Of a stretch of 64,000 nucleotides of DNA, positions 1 through 14,000 are shown in pieces. This DNA is from Mytilus galloprovincialis (Eukaryota; Mollusca; Bivalvia; Mytilida; Mytilidae). How positions within the stretch are numbered: position 1 is the stretch's first letter; the number at the start of each line of letters is the position of its first letter. Made by a program: the position numbers and the translations under genes. The stretch is taken from the NCBI RefSeq assembly GCF_965363235.1, contig NC_134841.1, forward strand, positions 38,097,440-38,161,439. Reading direction: 5' to 3'. The notes below the pieces were generated by a model. The model was not told the DNA's origin. It made no database searches and saw nothing but the letters and a program-made list of their open reading frames with translations.

Positions 1-556
1 CAATAACTCCTTAAGGGGTCGACTGGCAATTTTGGTCATGTTGACTTATTTGTAGGTCTTACTCTGCTGAACATTATTGCTGTTTACAGTTTATCTCTAT
101 CTATAATAGTATTCAAGATAATAACCAAAAACTGCAAAATTTCCTTAAAATAACCATTTCAGGGGCAGCAACCCAACAACAGGTTATCCGATTCGTCTGA
201 AAATTTCAGGGCAGATAGATCTTCACCTGATAAACAATTTTAACCCACGTCAGATTTGCTCTAAATGCTTTGGTTTTTGAGTTATAAGCCAAAAACTGCA
301 TTTTACCCCTATGTTCTATTTTTAGCCATGGCGGCCATCTTGGTTGGTTTGACGGGTCACGCCACACATTTTTTAAACTAGATATCCCAAGGATGATTGT
401 GGCCAAGTTTGGTAGAATTTGGCCCAGTAGTTTCAGAGGAGAAGATTTTTGTAAAAGTTTACAGACGACGGACGACGGACGACGGACGCAGGACGACGGA
501 CGACGGACGCCAAGTGATGAGAAAAGCTCACTTGACCTTTCAGGTCAGGTGAGCTA
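1..556 (-). repeat. Helitron-like non-coding repeat, copy 1 (cut by window edge)
   Basis: This copy matches the 31470-34555 element in reversed orientation, including the phrases around 'agcaaatctgac' and 'tggcggccatcttggttgg'. A GACGGAC microsatellite precedes a terminal hairpin (stem TTGACCT/AGGTCAGG) and the end GTGAGCTAA. Nothing coding is visible. The Helitron-like label is inferred from the 3' hairpin plus CTAA end. Confidence 0.6.
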
Positions 557-580
557 ATAATACAAGACTAACAAAGTCCA

Positions 581-960
581 GAGGCTCCTGACTTGGGATA
601 GGCCCAAAAAGGCGACTGGGTTAAACATTTTTTTGAGATGTCAACCCCCCCCCCCCCTATACCTTTAGCCAATAAAGAAAAGTAAACACTTAACAATAAG
701 TACAGTAAAATTCAGTTCAAGAGAAGTCTGAGTCCGATGTCAGAAGAGGTAACAAAAGATAATAAACAAATTGACATAAAAACATAAATAACAACAGACT
801 ACTACTGACATGCCAGCTCCAGACCTCAATCAAACTGATTGAAAGATTATGTCTATCAGGCACAATCCCTCACGTTCACAAGGCTTTGAAAAAAATGAAG
901 AAGTCACCTGGACACCAGCTTATGCATAACAATCTGCAAAACTACAAAACATGATCTGTT
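581..960. repeat. Dispersed mollusc repeat fragment
   Basis: This stretch resembles 50400-50630: both carry a 'ccaaatccagacctcaat'-like phrase, a short 'gggtaaac' block and a 'cctgaattggg'-like start. It contains a C-tract near 646-657. No reading frame is convincing. The missing 3' exons of POLR3C were not found here. Confidence 0.4.
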
Positions 961-1119
961 ATTTGATCTGTTTTGGTGTTTCATACTGCTGCATGTGTTT
1001 TGTTTTAGCTAAAGATTCTTCAAACACTAATGTGATGAATATATATGACAGTATTTCACTCAAGGAAGCGACTCTTTTAATTTCAAAGTTGTATTCTTAA
1101 GTGATATCTATAAGTGCAG

Positions 1120-1401
1120 ATTTTCTGCACACTCTAACTGTATACATTGTTTGTTTCTCCACACTCTAACTGTATACATTGTTTGTTTCTGCACACTCTA
1201 ACTGTATACATTGTTTGTTTCTGCACACTCTAACTGTATACATTGTTTGTTTCTCCACACTCTAACTGTATACATTGTTTGTTTCTGCACACTCTAACTG
1301 TATACATTGTTTGTTTCTGCACACTCTAACTGTATACATTGTTTGTTTCTCCACACTCTAACTGTATACATTGTTTGTTTCTGCACACTCTAACTGTATA
1401 C
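1120..1401. repeat. 32-bp minisatellite, about nine copies
   Basis: The unit begins TCTGCACACTCTAACTG and ends CATTGTTTGTT. Copies differ mainly at one base (TCTG versus TCTC), in the order G-C-G-G-C-G-G-C-G. That order implies a 96-bp higher-order unit repeated three times. Confidence 0.9.
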
Positions 1402-1784
1402 AATGTTTATGTTTGTATTTATGTTTGAGATTTACACGTTCTATTCTGTTTCTTGTTTATGTCAACACCACAATTTTTACAATTGTTTTCCTGTGATTTT
1501 AAGACTTTTAAAGCGTTCAAGAATCATTTACAAGCATCTTCAATTTCTAAGTGATGTTGAAAATACCGTAAACAATCACACACCCTTTAAAATAACTGGT
1601 GTTTTACTACATATATTCAACAAGTAAGAAAAGTTTTCCTAAAATCGACAGGTGCAGAAAATTTACCAGTGCTAACTTTACAAGGCAAATTACAGTAAAT
1701 TGACATTAGGCAGAACTCAACATTCTATATATTTCTGCACCTTAGTCAGATTGTCTCTTTTTATAGTGTTTATAAAGGTAAATC

Positions 1785-1987
1785 TGCAATTTACCCCTTA
1801 TGATCTATTTTTAGCCATGCTGGTCTGCAGGCAAGGTCATTGGAGAGATTTTAAAAACAAGATAACATAATGATGATTGTAGCCAAATAGTTTCAAAGAA
1901 GATTTTTGTAATTTAACAGAAGATTTACAATCGATGCCAAGTGATGAAAAAAGCTCACTTGGCCCTGTGGCCCTTTAAGTGAGCTAA
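1785..1987 (+). repeat. Helitron-like repeat, short copy 2
   Basis: A truncated copy of the same family as 1-556, ending 'aagctcacttggccc' + loop + 'agtgagctaa'. The internal part is mostly deleted. It lies just downstream of the last POLR3C exon visible in the window. Confidence 0.6.
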
Positions 1988-2035
1988 AGCGTAAGAAATA
2001 GTTTAGAACATTTAACTCATATCTTATTTATATAC

Positions 2036-5000
2036 CTTATAAGATCTTTCTAGTACATGTTGAGCCAGTTTATGTATATCTACTTTAAACAGATAGAATG
2101 TTCTAGAAGGAGCATGATCTGGAGTTTTCGCTATCTCCTGAAAGTAAGCAATACATTATCATCAACAAATTCATACTTCAATGTGTATGTGAAAATAAAG
2201 TATACAACAAATCGTAACTAATACGAATGCACATTGATATACATATACATGTGCAGTTTTATATCAGGGAATTTTGTCAACTACATAATGATATTTTGTG
2301 AAATGTTATGGAACGAACTGTTACGTAGTAGACACAGAACTAAGAAGGATTGAATTCGCATATTTTCAAGAAATTCTCACTTCTTGCGAGAAGATATTAT
2401 TTTTACATAAAATGTCAATGTATTAAATTATCCTAAATATCAGAAATCTCAAATACTGTTGCAGTTTCTTTCTTTTCTTTTTCAGGCAATTGTATGTAAA
2501 ACTATGTACTGTAAATTCAGACATTATTGTGATGTTTTTTTCTAATAATGTGAAAATTGCATCAGGGTTATAATCGCAATAATTTAAACTAGCAATTTGA
2601 AATTTTTTATATGAATTAAACAGGATTTTTCTCAATATCGCAAAAATTAAAATTGCATTTAAGTCTTAAATGACAAAATAGCAATAATAAATGTATGCAA
2701 TAATTTCTGAATTTACAGTATTTTATGGCAAGCCTAATATTTGCATGCATTTTATAAGCCCAATGACCATATTTTAAGTCAAACTAAATTCACATGGATC
2801 AATGCCTACATTAGCTTTGTAGTTCATCATTGCAAAATTCATGATACATGTATGTGCAATATACGCCCAACTAAAATGTGCGTAAATTCAGCTCTTTGAA
2901 AAGAATTGAAGAGTTTTTTACTGTATGGTCTGTCATTTGCATTTTAAAACAGCACTCATTGTTCAGCTCAGTCAATCTTTTCAGATAGCAGTATGCCAAA
3001 AAACGTGGAGAAGCGATTTTCTTTTAAAAAAAAAATGTTTTCCTCACTTTTGAGGCCCATTTATATTGAGATTGACCCATGATATGATCAGTTGATAAAA
3101 GACTCCTCATTTATGTCAATTGTCGCAATAAAATAGTTCAACTTCAGCATTTTCTTCTTTACGCAGAGTTAAGTTTATAGACATTTATCTATATTTCTAA
3201 TACTAATAGCTTCCTATTTTTCAAACTTACTGAGGTGGTTATAAATTTCTGGGAAAACATATTATACAACAGTTCCTTAGCTTCTTTTGCTGAGATCATT
3301 GCAAAATCTTCAATCTATAATTTAAAAAAAAATATTTATGTACATTAATATTTATATCTAAGTTAAAGCAACTCTAACCAGAAAAAATGTTGCATATTTA
3401 TTGAAAATTCTTATTTTGCCATTAGTCATAAAAATAAATGACCAATTTCTTATTTTTTTTATTTGATGCCATTCATGTAAAACTCATCTTCACTAGTCGA
3501 GGTTTATGATCATACCTTCTACTCTCCAATATCTCATGGATCACAAATGCTGACTTAATCTGCCAAGGGTGAAGAAGATTAAGTATGAACCATTATATTC
3601 ATATATAATTAGCTTGCAAAGATTTATGAAACTCAGTTATAACAATATTTAATTTTTGCAAGGTAATTTTTTCACCAATTTGACCATGTTGACCTTTGCC
3701 TAAATTTTATAATTAAGGAAAACCAGAATCACTTACTAGAAAAAAACATAAAAATAACAAGTTGCAACCAGGTTTTGCGCTTCAAAATCTCAAAATTTCA
3801 CATTTCACTTTTTTAAAGTACATTTACCTGCTTCTGTTCTACATGCTTTTTCAACAATAGCACTCTAAATATTCTTAGACATTTTGATCCAAACCTGCAA
3901 AAGAAGTGATAAGTACATTTTAAATGTAAATGAAGCTTTTGAACAGTGATTTATACAAAGATAATGGAGAATGTATCCATTGATGCACCCTCTTGCATAT
4001 AATGTTATAATTTTATAAAGGGACACATCTCTAGAACAGTAAAAGTAACACTACACAAACTTGTTTAAGTTTTGTGAAGTTTCATAAAATTTGGTTGACA
4101 CAAACTTAAGTTAGAGAATGGGAAATGAAATGAAAAATCAGCATTTTTTCCTTTTGTAATGCAGCTCAACACTAGAATCCACCTAATTTCAAACTTGATC
4201 AGTGGTTTGTGGTAGTTAGCATTGTGTATAAGATTTATAACATTTGGGTGAGGCAAACTTCAGTTTCAAGTACAGGAACGAAAAATTCAGCAATTTTTCT
4301 ATTTGAAAAGTTTTTTTTAAATGTCATTGTTTTCTTAATATTTTTTTGCTTGAAACTTCTATTTTAGGAAAAAAAGTTAAACGTTAGCATATGCAACAAA
4401 AACAGTATCTATTGGCATACATTTAGATTTAATGTCTTATATCATTTTCAAGCACTCATATTATATCTCTTTTTATTCAAAAGTGTATTTTGATATAGTT
4501 TTATATAGTTTTCTATATGATGTATGTTCATTTTGTTTTTTGTTCTTTTAATATTTTTGTTGTGCTATATCTGTTTTTATTGGACATGATTTTCAATGCC
4601 CCCTTGGTATCTTCCCTGCCTATTTTTAACTTACCTTTCTAATACAACTGATTCCAAATGAGAGGTAACTTCTTCCCTGTCTATTTTTAACTTACCTTTC
4701 TAATACAACTGATTCCAAATGAGAGGTAACTTCTTCCCTGTCTATTTTTAACTTACCTTTCTAATACAACTGATTCCAAATGAGAGGTAACTTCTTCCCT
4801 GTCTATTTTTAACTTACCTTTCTAATACAACTGATTCCAAATGAGAGGTAACTTCTTCCCTGTCTATTTTTAACTTACCTTTCTAATACAACTGATTCCA
4901 AATGAGAGGTAGCTATTTGAGTTAGTGCTTTATATATATCTGATTCTGTTAAGGAATAATACTATGCTTTCTTTCATCTGACCAATCTATCATTATATGC

Positions 5001-8000
5001 AATGCCTTGGATGGAAATCAGCCTTATGTGAGTGCATGTATACATGTACATAAATTTGATTGATTTTGGAACACTTCAATGCACAATTAAAGATGAATTT
5101 TGGTCTGTTATATTGATTTTCTTGAACAGCTTAATTGTGAAACAGTTACAAACTTTCAATAGAGATTTTTTCAACTTGAAATATGTTAAAAGATATTCAT
5201 AAGGTCTATTTCTATCAGACGCAACTCGTGTTATAAAATAAATGCTGATTTAATCAATTCATATAGGTTCAAAATAAAGGACAAGGTACGATAAGGCCTG
5301 TTTTTGGCCCCCTTATTTCCTCATATTCTGTTTTGGAAAGCTACTTTTCATGTTAAAATATTCCCTTAGGTTTGAAGTTTGTTTGGCTGAACTTCAAAAC
5401 CATTAATTTTCAGAAAATGGGTGAGGTTAGGGGGGTTAAAGGGCATCTATAATGCCAAAAGAAGGGAAAATTACAATTTTAGGTCATTGTTTCTTAAAAT
5501 CTAATAGGGTGCGCCTACATGACCCAGAGAAAATTATGTCGATTTAGACAGCAAAAACTGTTCTAATGACTTTCGAATATTCTTGGGTCACATTGGCGCA
5601 GGCATATCAAAACAAAAAAAATGTTGTACAAAACACCTGAAGAGTGAATAATAATTACAATATTTGAATAATAACAGAAAGTTTACCCCCCTCACCTCAC
5701 CCAGTTGCTAAAATTAGTGGTTTTGAAGTTCATCCTAACAAACTTCAAGCATTAGGAAATATTTTAACATAATAAGTAGCTTTCAAAACAGAATTTGAAA
5801 ATTGAGAAAATATAACTTTTCACAAAAAAAAAAGGTTATGGATTATGCATAATAGTAGTTTCTGTTTTAATGTAAGGCTTTGTATTGTATTTTAACTCTG
5901 TATTATATTGGTTATGTATTTTAATTGTTCTGTTGAACCAACATCCTTTATGTCACCAAAACAAGACAGTTCCCTAGATTCTGTCTTTGTCAGTGGCATC
6001 AAATTTAATGGGTTTAGTCTGTAACCTAGTAACTAATAAGTGGTTCATCCAGTCAATGTTAAACCAACTCAAATATGATAGTAGGAAACAAGAAACATTT
6101 TGTAGCTATTGTTAAATCAAAGGGAGTAAAATGTTTATTGTTAACATTAATTTTACAAATATTTTACTATCTTTCATCATTCCTACCCTCAATTATGTCC
6201 TTTTTCACATCATATTGATTCGATGTCTATGCTAAGATCAGCAATTCATTGAAGCAATAATTTTTTAACTCTTTAATTTCCTATATGTACACCAGCAATG
6301 CATTTACTTAAAATGCATTTTAAAATACATGTAGAATGGTTTCAGATTGAGATTTGGAATCAGCTATTTCCAAACAAACTATGAAATTTCCATAAAGATC
6401 TCTGATTTTGATTTGTCTTGTCTTTCGAGCCAGAATGACTACAGTTCAAAGACATTTGGAATTCAAAGACAAATTTTAATGAGTTTGCATTATCAGTTCT
6501 ACAAATTCAGACATAACTTTGTCTAATTGCAGTTGACATGTATGTATATAATTATGTTGTATAATAAAATCAGATGGGATTCTGTCAGAAATCTACATAA
6601 AAAAATCACAATCTGTTTCCTGGAGATATCAAACCTTTTACCTTTTCATCACCAACCAATCAACAGAGACCTTTCCCTTAACTAATTTTTGTATCTATTT
6701 TTCAAAAATCAAAGGAGAAACTCTTTGTAAAATTGATATACATTGAATGTCATAAAATGTATCCAAAAAAAAAGTCAAGAATTTGTTACTAACAAAACCT
6801 AGAATTTTTTAATTTTTTTAATCAATTTTTTAAATGTAAAAATTCATTATTGTTGTATGTAAAAATTCATCGTTCTAGTATGTAAACATTCTTTGTTGTT
6901 GTATGTAAAAATTAATCATTCTAGTATGTCAAAATTCATCGTTGTAGTATGAAGAAGATATACGTAGAAAGGATACTGACAACATACATTCCTCCGCCAC
7001 TTTCATCAACTTTACTTATAAAACATGTCTATAAAATAAAAATACATCAAGAATAATTTATAATGATTTAACTGTTCAATTTTGTAATTTCTTTAAAATC
7101 AAGCTAAAGGAAAACTTGTATCCTTTTTAACATCAATCTTCAAAAGATAGCACTCCCAAAAAAAGATGAAAATCTTACTCTGTGTGAATGCTTTATGATT
7201 CATTAACTAATAAAAGAATCTTTAGTATTTAAATACTTCTGTGAAAATAAACTTGTCACTTAATATCCTATAATTAAACATCTTATGACATAATTGAATT
7301 CAACACGACGACATTATGAGTGTACACAAACCACACATTCTAATGATAAACTAAGTCCAAATTTATGTCAGCTTATAAACCTTTGAAGAACTACAAAATC
7401 AGATGTTTAAAAAAATCACAATCCACAAAAATTGGAACCCATGAAAACTAATGAATCCACAGTATATTGTATTGAGTTAACTTACTGAATCTTCACTAAT
7501 CATAGACAAATATATCTGTAGTAACTTCCTTGTAAGTCCAAAGTCCTTTGGTAATGCATTAAATATCTAAATAGATTGTAAATAGGTAATTAGTAAATAT
7601 ACAAATTGTACACATATGAGCGCTCATAAGGCAATGTCCTACTCTTTTAAAGATTATTTATTTGCACTGATTTTCAAATGTCCATTGCCAATATAAACCT
7701 ATGATATAAGCTTCACAAAAATTGTGTGCATGAATTGAACAAATGAGAGCGCTAACTATGCAAATTTTAATTTAATTAATGTTTCCAAGGGGAATAACTA
7801 TTTTAAAAATAATTGATCAGCACTGATTTTCAAGACATAGCTGATTTAACATGTATAATCTATGATATAAGTTTGATTAAAACCTGGCAAGAATTGTACG
7901 GGAGACAGCGCTAACAAAACCTGATTGCAAGGTGACCATCAAGGAAGGAGGCTCTACATTTCAAGGGCATAGGATACAGTTTTGATCCCAAAAAGAAATT

Positions 8001-11000
8001 TTGATGAAAATTTGCATATAGGCTATTTTTTACCTGATTAAATCAAATATGTAATAAAAAATATACCTTCATGTGCTACTTTTTAAGTAAAATGAGGTCG
8101 AAATTACAGACATTTACTCAAAATTCGGATTTGTGGACGTATTTTTCCTTCTGACAGAAATAGGTAACTTTTTTGTTTTTTTAAAAGATAAACACAGAAG
8201 CTGTTTTTTGTTAAATTATTCATAATTTCTCTTTTATATATATATATATATAAGTATCCTATAAATTTATGAAATATTTTGTTTAGAAATAACTAAAATT
8301 TATCAAATGTTCATGAATGAAGAAAAAAATGCAATTTTTTGCTGTATATTTATCAAATTAAAGAAAGATCACTATTGATGTTTTCATGAAAATTGGTACA
8401 AATAATCTTCATACGTAATCAAACCAAAAGTCATTTGAAAAAAAGAGGGGTCCATGAACTTGATTAAAAGTTAAATCAATTTGAATGACAAAAATCAGTT
8501 GAAAAATGCTTCTTTACCCAATATGTCACAGATTGACGTCGTGAAAATAACATTTTACATTAGCAACGTCATTTACCTCCCCTGTAACAGAATCGTATGC
8601 CATTAACCTCCTTGATCTTAAATGTTCTTACCTCAGTTAATGTAACAGCATTAGTAATAGTACTGTATGGGTCAGACTTTAATTCACAGACACGTAGTAA
8701 TGTTCTTACCTCAGTTAATGTAACAGCATTAGTAACAGTACTGTATGGGTCAGACTTTAATTCACAGACACGTAGCAACGTTCTTAATACTTCTCCAGCC
8801 TTCTGTGGAAAAAAAATACAGACCCTAAATAAATATTTATCTTATGTATTCTTAGAGTTTCCTCTTGTTCATTTACTCTTTGTTCCAATTTACACATGAT
8901 TTTTCTTCTGTTTGGACTCTTTAAACTAATTCTTTTTGCTGGAAATGTACAATCCTTCAAGATGAAGCTAATTTTGAGATGAAATGTTTTATTTATTTTT
9001 CTACAGATACTAATTTCTGTTGCTTTGATATATTTTTTTTAGTACAGATCCAACTTAAATTAGTATAACCCCTAATAAAATAAAATTTTAAGACATTTGT
9101 CTACTAGTATCTTTAAAATATGTAAAGCAGCCATCAATAATTGAAAATGTGTGTATTTGTAGAACTTAAAAAGCATGACTGGTACTAACCTTATCTACCT
9201 TACTGGCTATAGCAGTTATCATAAGTTGATCTCTCATGTATTGATGGAACCTGTCAAAGTTTGCTTTCCAGTAGATTCCAGCATCATCAGGTTCCTTAAA
9301 GAAAAAAGAAAATTAAAACTGAGAATACATATCATATTTTAGGTACAAATAAATGATTAATTTCTTTGTCGATAGACATTTCAAGGCCAATCAACATATG
9401 AACAGGACAATCATTATTTTCAGTACAAATAATTAATGATTAACTTTCTTTGTCCATAGAACTTTTCAGGGCTAACCAACCTATGAACACAGAACAATCA
9501 TTAATTAATCTATTTCTATCAGTTTTACTAAAGAAAGAAGGTTCATTTTAAAGATTATGCTACAAGAGATTTTTATTTCAAACACTGATTTGAAAAAAAA
9601 ACCACAACAAAGACTCCCTTCCCTTAAAACAAAATACCATTCCATAAAAAACGCAAGATTTTTTTGGATTGGATTAATGTATCTACTATTTACAATTTTT
9701 CTCAAGTACAAGTAAAATAGCATATTCAAGAAAATTTTTTTCAAGAATCAACCACTATGGATATTGACTCTTGACTAAGTCACATGTAAATCATTATGTA
9801 TTCATTTTTTGTGTATTTCATTATCATATTTATCTTAATTATGAATCTGTGTTTCTGAGACTCTTTTTTAAGCACAATACATACACGACATGTCAACAAC
9901 TAGTTTGTTGTTAAAAAACACATAAGATAAACATATTGCTTATCATTTTTCATAGATTTTTTTGTTAAATACATGTAGTTTTAAAAACTACCTTCTAGAC
10001 ATAATTGCCATTTTGTGTATCTCCTCTTTTAATGTTCATTTTATGATAAGCCAATAAAATACTTGGACAAATTGTGTGCATGGACCTTACTGCACTCTAT
10101 ACAACTTATGATGAACCTTTCAGAGAATAAAATTACCTCTTTTTCCGGTGAATCAAGAATTCTTCTTTTTTTCAATGATACTGGATTATTGTCTGTAGAG
10201 TGTTTTCTTTTTCTACTACCTATTCAAAATAAATCATTGAAACAAATAAAGCAAATACACATACATTTCAAATTTCTATTTTTACTTATATGGCTTATTT
10301 TTGTATTGTACTTTTTCATCATAATGTTTCTTTCATAGATTGGAGCCTCTCTAAGTTATCACATTTCCTAATTAACAGCTGCTCCATGAATGCATGCTAC
10401 GCCTGTCATTTTTTCAAAGAATAAAGTTCAATAACTTTTCAATTTCATATCAGAAATCACGAAAAAAACTAAAGGGAGGTTATCTTAATAGATATAAACC
10501 AGTCATCAAAGTTTCATGATAACTACTCAAAGCCTTCTTCAAAAACTGGAAAATCCCCCCTTTTTTTAATGAATAAAATCATGTAACTCACAATCGTAAA
10601 ATCTAAAATTTATGAAAAGTGAAATGGAGCTTAGGTCAATAGAAATATATATATAAAAAAAAAACACACAAAGTTTCATAAAAACTGCTGAAAGCATTTT
10701 TGAGTTATTGTTTGAAAAACTAGAAAAATTACCCTTTTTTAATAAAAAAAAAACCAGAAAACTCATAACCTTCAAATCTAAAATTTAAAAAAAAACGATA
10801 CAGAGCTCATGTCAATAGATATTAAGTTCCGCAAAGTTTCATGCATTTTTTTAGTAAATGTCCCACATGTTGAAGACAGGTGGACAGACAGAGAGGGACA
10901 GACATACAGGCGGTATACCATAATACATCAGGTAAACAGGCATATAAAAAATGACAATAAGTATTAATGAATATCATTAGGAAATCATCAGGCTTATAGC

Positions 11001-14000
11001 TAACAGAAGATTTGATAATAAGAACAAGAATGTGTCCACAGTACACGGATACCTCTCACTCACTATTGATTTTTTATGTTCAGTGGACCAAAATGCTTAT
11101 TTGGCATTAAAATTAGAAAGATCATATCCTAGGGAACATGTGTACTAAGTTCAAGTTGATTGGACTTCAACTTCATCAAAAACTATCATGACCAAAATGT
11201 TTAACCTGAGGTACAACAGAATGATGAACAGACACACAGAACGAAAAACATAATGCTCCTAAGTGGGGCATAAATATTAATTTAAAAGCTATTTAATAAA
11301 GTCTTCACAAACTTGTAATAGAACTGCATATATTAAGTAAAGTCTACACAAACCTGTGACAGGTATTTTGTATAAATCATCAGTGACGTCTTCACTATTG
11401 CTAGTATTGGTTCTATTTTTACATCTCTGTAAGAAATGTGTATTGACCAGACAGTTAAACTTTTCCTGTACAAATGAGCTGGCTATTTCTGGATGACCTG
11501 TTAAATAAACATAATCATGATAATGAAAAATGTAATTTAGTTGAATGCATCAAGTCATTTATCATCTTTCTATTTTTGCTGGATAGGTTCATCTCATGAC
11601 ATGTACATGAAAAAGTTTAAGTTTTTACAAGTAAATGAAAAGATTAAGATCAACATAAAAATTTCCACAAAAAATTGTATAAAATTGATATTTGTTTTAA
11701 GAATTGAAAATTTTTCCATTTCATATTATCAACCCATTCAACTGCATTGTTGGTCTTGTGGGCTCCACACTCTAGTGTTAGAGATCCTGGGTCTATCCCT
11801 GTTCCACTCGACCAAAAGTGTCCAGGTGAGGTCAGGTGACATGCCTTCCTATATATATATATAGCTAAAGACTCATACTTTTATGAACTACCACACAAAA
11901 TATCCAGATCAACTTTATATATACTCTAATACAACATTTTCAAAGCAGGATTCTTATTTATATATATTTTTTAATAAACTGCTCTAGCTTTTTCAATTAA
12001 GATACCTCAATTAATAAAAAAAAACATTGTTTTTTTTTTAATATTACATTGATATCAGGTTATGAAAATGAATTATTTTAAAGATATTAAACATTATCCA
12101 CAGAGTACCTACCAGCATTAGTTAGGGCTTCATTTAATTTATTAGTAACATTTTTTACAACTTGTGTCATTAACATCTGTCCATTCTGTAAAATCTCCTC
12201 CGCAACAAGTTCTGCCGCATCCCCGTATAATGTCTTAGCACAATATATATAATTTGGAAATCTAATCCTCCTTAATATAATTTCAGAATCTATCAAATAT
12301 TCTAGAGTTCCTTTACTGTCTGTTATGTAATCACAAATATTATGTTGCAGAAGTACACACAAAACTTTCTTTGTCTACAAAATAAAAAAATCAACTACAT
12401 GATAAACATGATAAAAAAGGAAAAACTAAAATTGCTTAAAAATGCTATCCATGAAGTTCCTTAACTCAAGTATATCGCACTATTGTTGCTCAGGGGTAAT
12501 ACTTATATCATGTATATGATTTCATGAATGTTCTGTTATGAATCCATAACAATTTATTTTTTTCGTAGAGTAAAACTGCTCGTGCCTTGTTCAATTTCTT
12601 CCAAAAAATAAAAATAAAACAAACAAGGCCATGCTCTTCATTGCTCTTCTTTGATTGGTAACAAGGTTCTAAAAACACTTAATCCATGGATTGAATGTTG
12701 AATGTGTACTGATTGATTTTTAAGTCTGAGACTTATGATTTTTATTAGTTATTTTTGTCTTTGAACAAGCTTTCAGACACTGTGGGTACTCTCAGATCTG
12801 TACTGTATCTTCTGTGTTTTAACTTTTAAGTGTATTGTGTATACAATGATATATCTGTATATCATGTATATAGATGCAAATTTGAAATAAATAGAAGACA
12901 AGTTTTAAAATATGCTTAAGAAATTAAATAGAAAAGATGGTGTCACAGAACTTATTTTCTAAAGCTTGCTTCAAGTTAAAAAATCTGAATTTCTTTAAAT
13001 TCCTTTATCAAATTTGACTATTTAACAATGTTTAAATTATCTCCCTTAAACAGTCAGGGATATAACTCTATAGGGTTATTACAGGAAAATAACATACATT
13101 TGTTATTGTAGACTAAAAAATCAAAGAACTGTGATAACATATGTATGTTACATGTTTCAAAGGGACAATATACATCATTAGTTTCGTTAAAATTTGTAAA
13201 AGTTCTATTGATATTACTTTTGTCTATATGCATACTTAACTATTGAAAGATATAACAGTTCATAGTTTGCCATTTTGCATAAAACATCTATATGTTATCA
13301 CAGAAAAAATATGCCTGAAATAACTAAAGGGTGTTATCACAGCTTCTCTATATCACTTCAAAGGATTTGCTCAGACATAGATCATGCTTAATTACAATGT
13401 ATTTTAATTTATTGTAAGAAATAATGACCAGAGCATGTAATGAGGTTCTGCGCAAGTTTCTCAGTAATTCCCAAGTGTCTTTTATAATAAGTTACATTCC
13501 TTTAATAACTAAGCCTTGTTATTACAGCTAAGTTTTTCCCTTAATAGCCTCTACTCATTGATTTACCATGGTTAATCAAAAATGAATTACTTTACTTAAG
13601 AAATTAATTATCAAGGCTATGCATTTAGTTTCTGCGTATAGTCTCAAGAGTTCCCTAGAGCCCACTATAAATGAAATAATTTTACAAATAACAAACATAT
13701 GTTTTTACAGATTTAGAATATTTTAGGAAGAAAATCTGTAATAACACACACAAGTTATTTTCTGTAATAACCCTATAGAGTTATATCTCTGACTGTTAAA
13801 GTTCCTAGTTGGGAAAATTGATTCGAACAAACCCAAACAATTGGTGTAGGTTAAAACGGTCTTAATAATGCAATAAATCACCTTATTTTTACTTAATTAT
13901 GTAAAGCAAATAAACAGTCTTATACATTTATTGCCAATCTGTCCCAAATTTTGCAGGCTAATGCAAAGAACTACATGTACACTAATTGTATACATTTACA

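Noticed and set aside
1120-1401. Possible CRISPR-like array
   Set aside because: Repeats are directly contiguous with no unique spacers, in a eukaryotic intron-rich context; it is a minisatellite.
1-2030. Search for the missing C-terminal exons of POLR3C
   Set aside because: No minus-strand segment resembling the last ~90 residues was found; the region is repeat-filled, so the exons probably lie beyond the left edge.
11735-11875. tRNA gene
   Set aside because: Only a weak B-box-like stretch; no cloverleaf or acceptor stem could be built.
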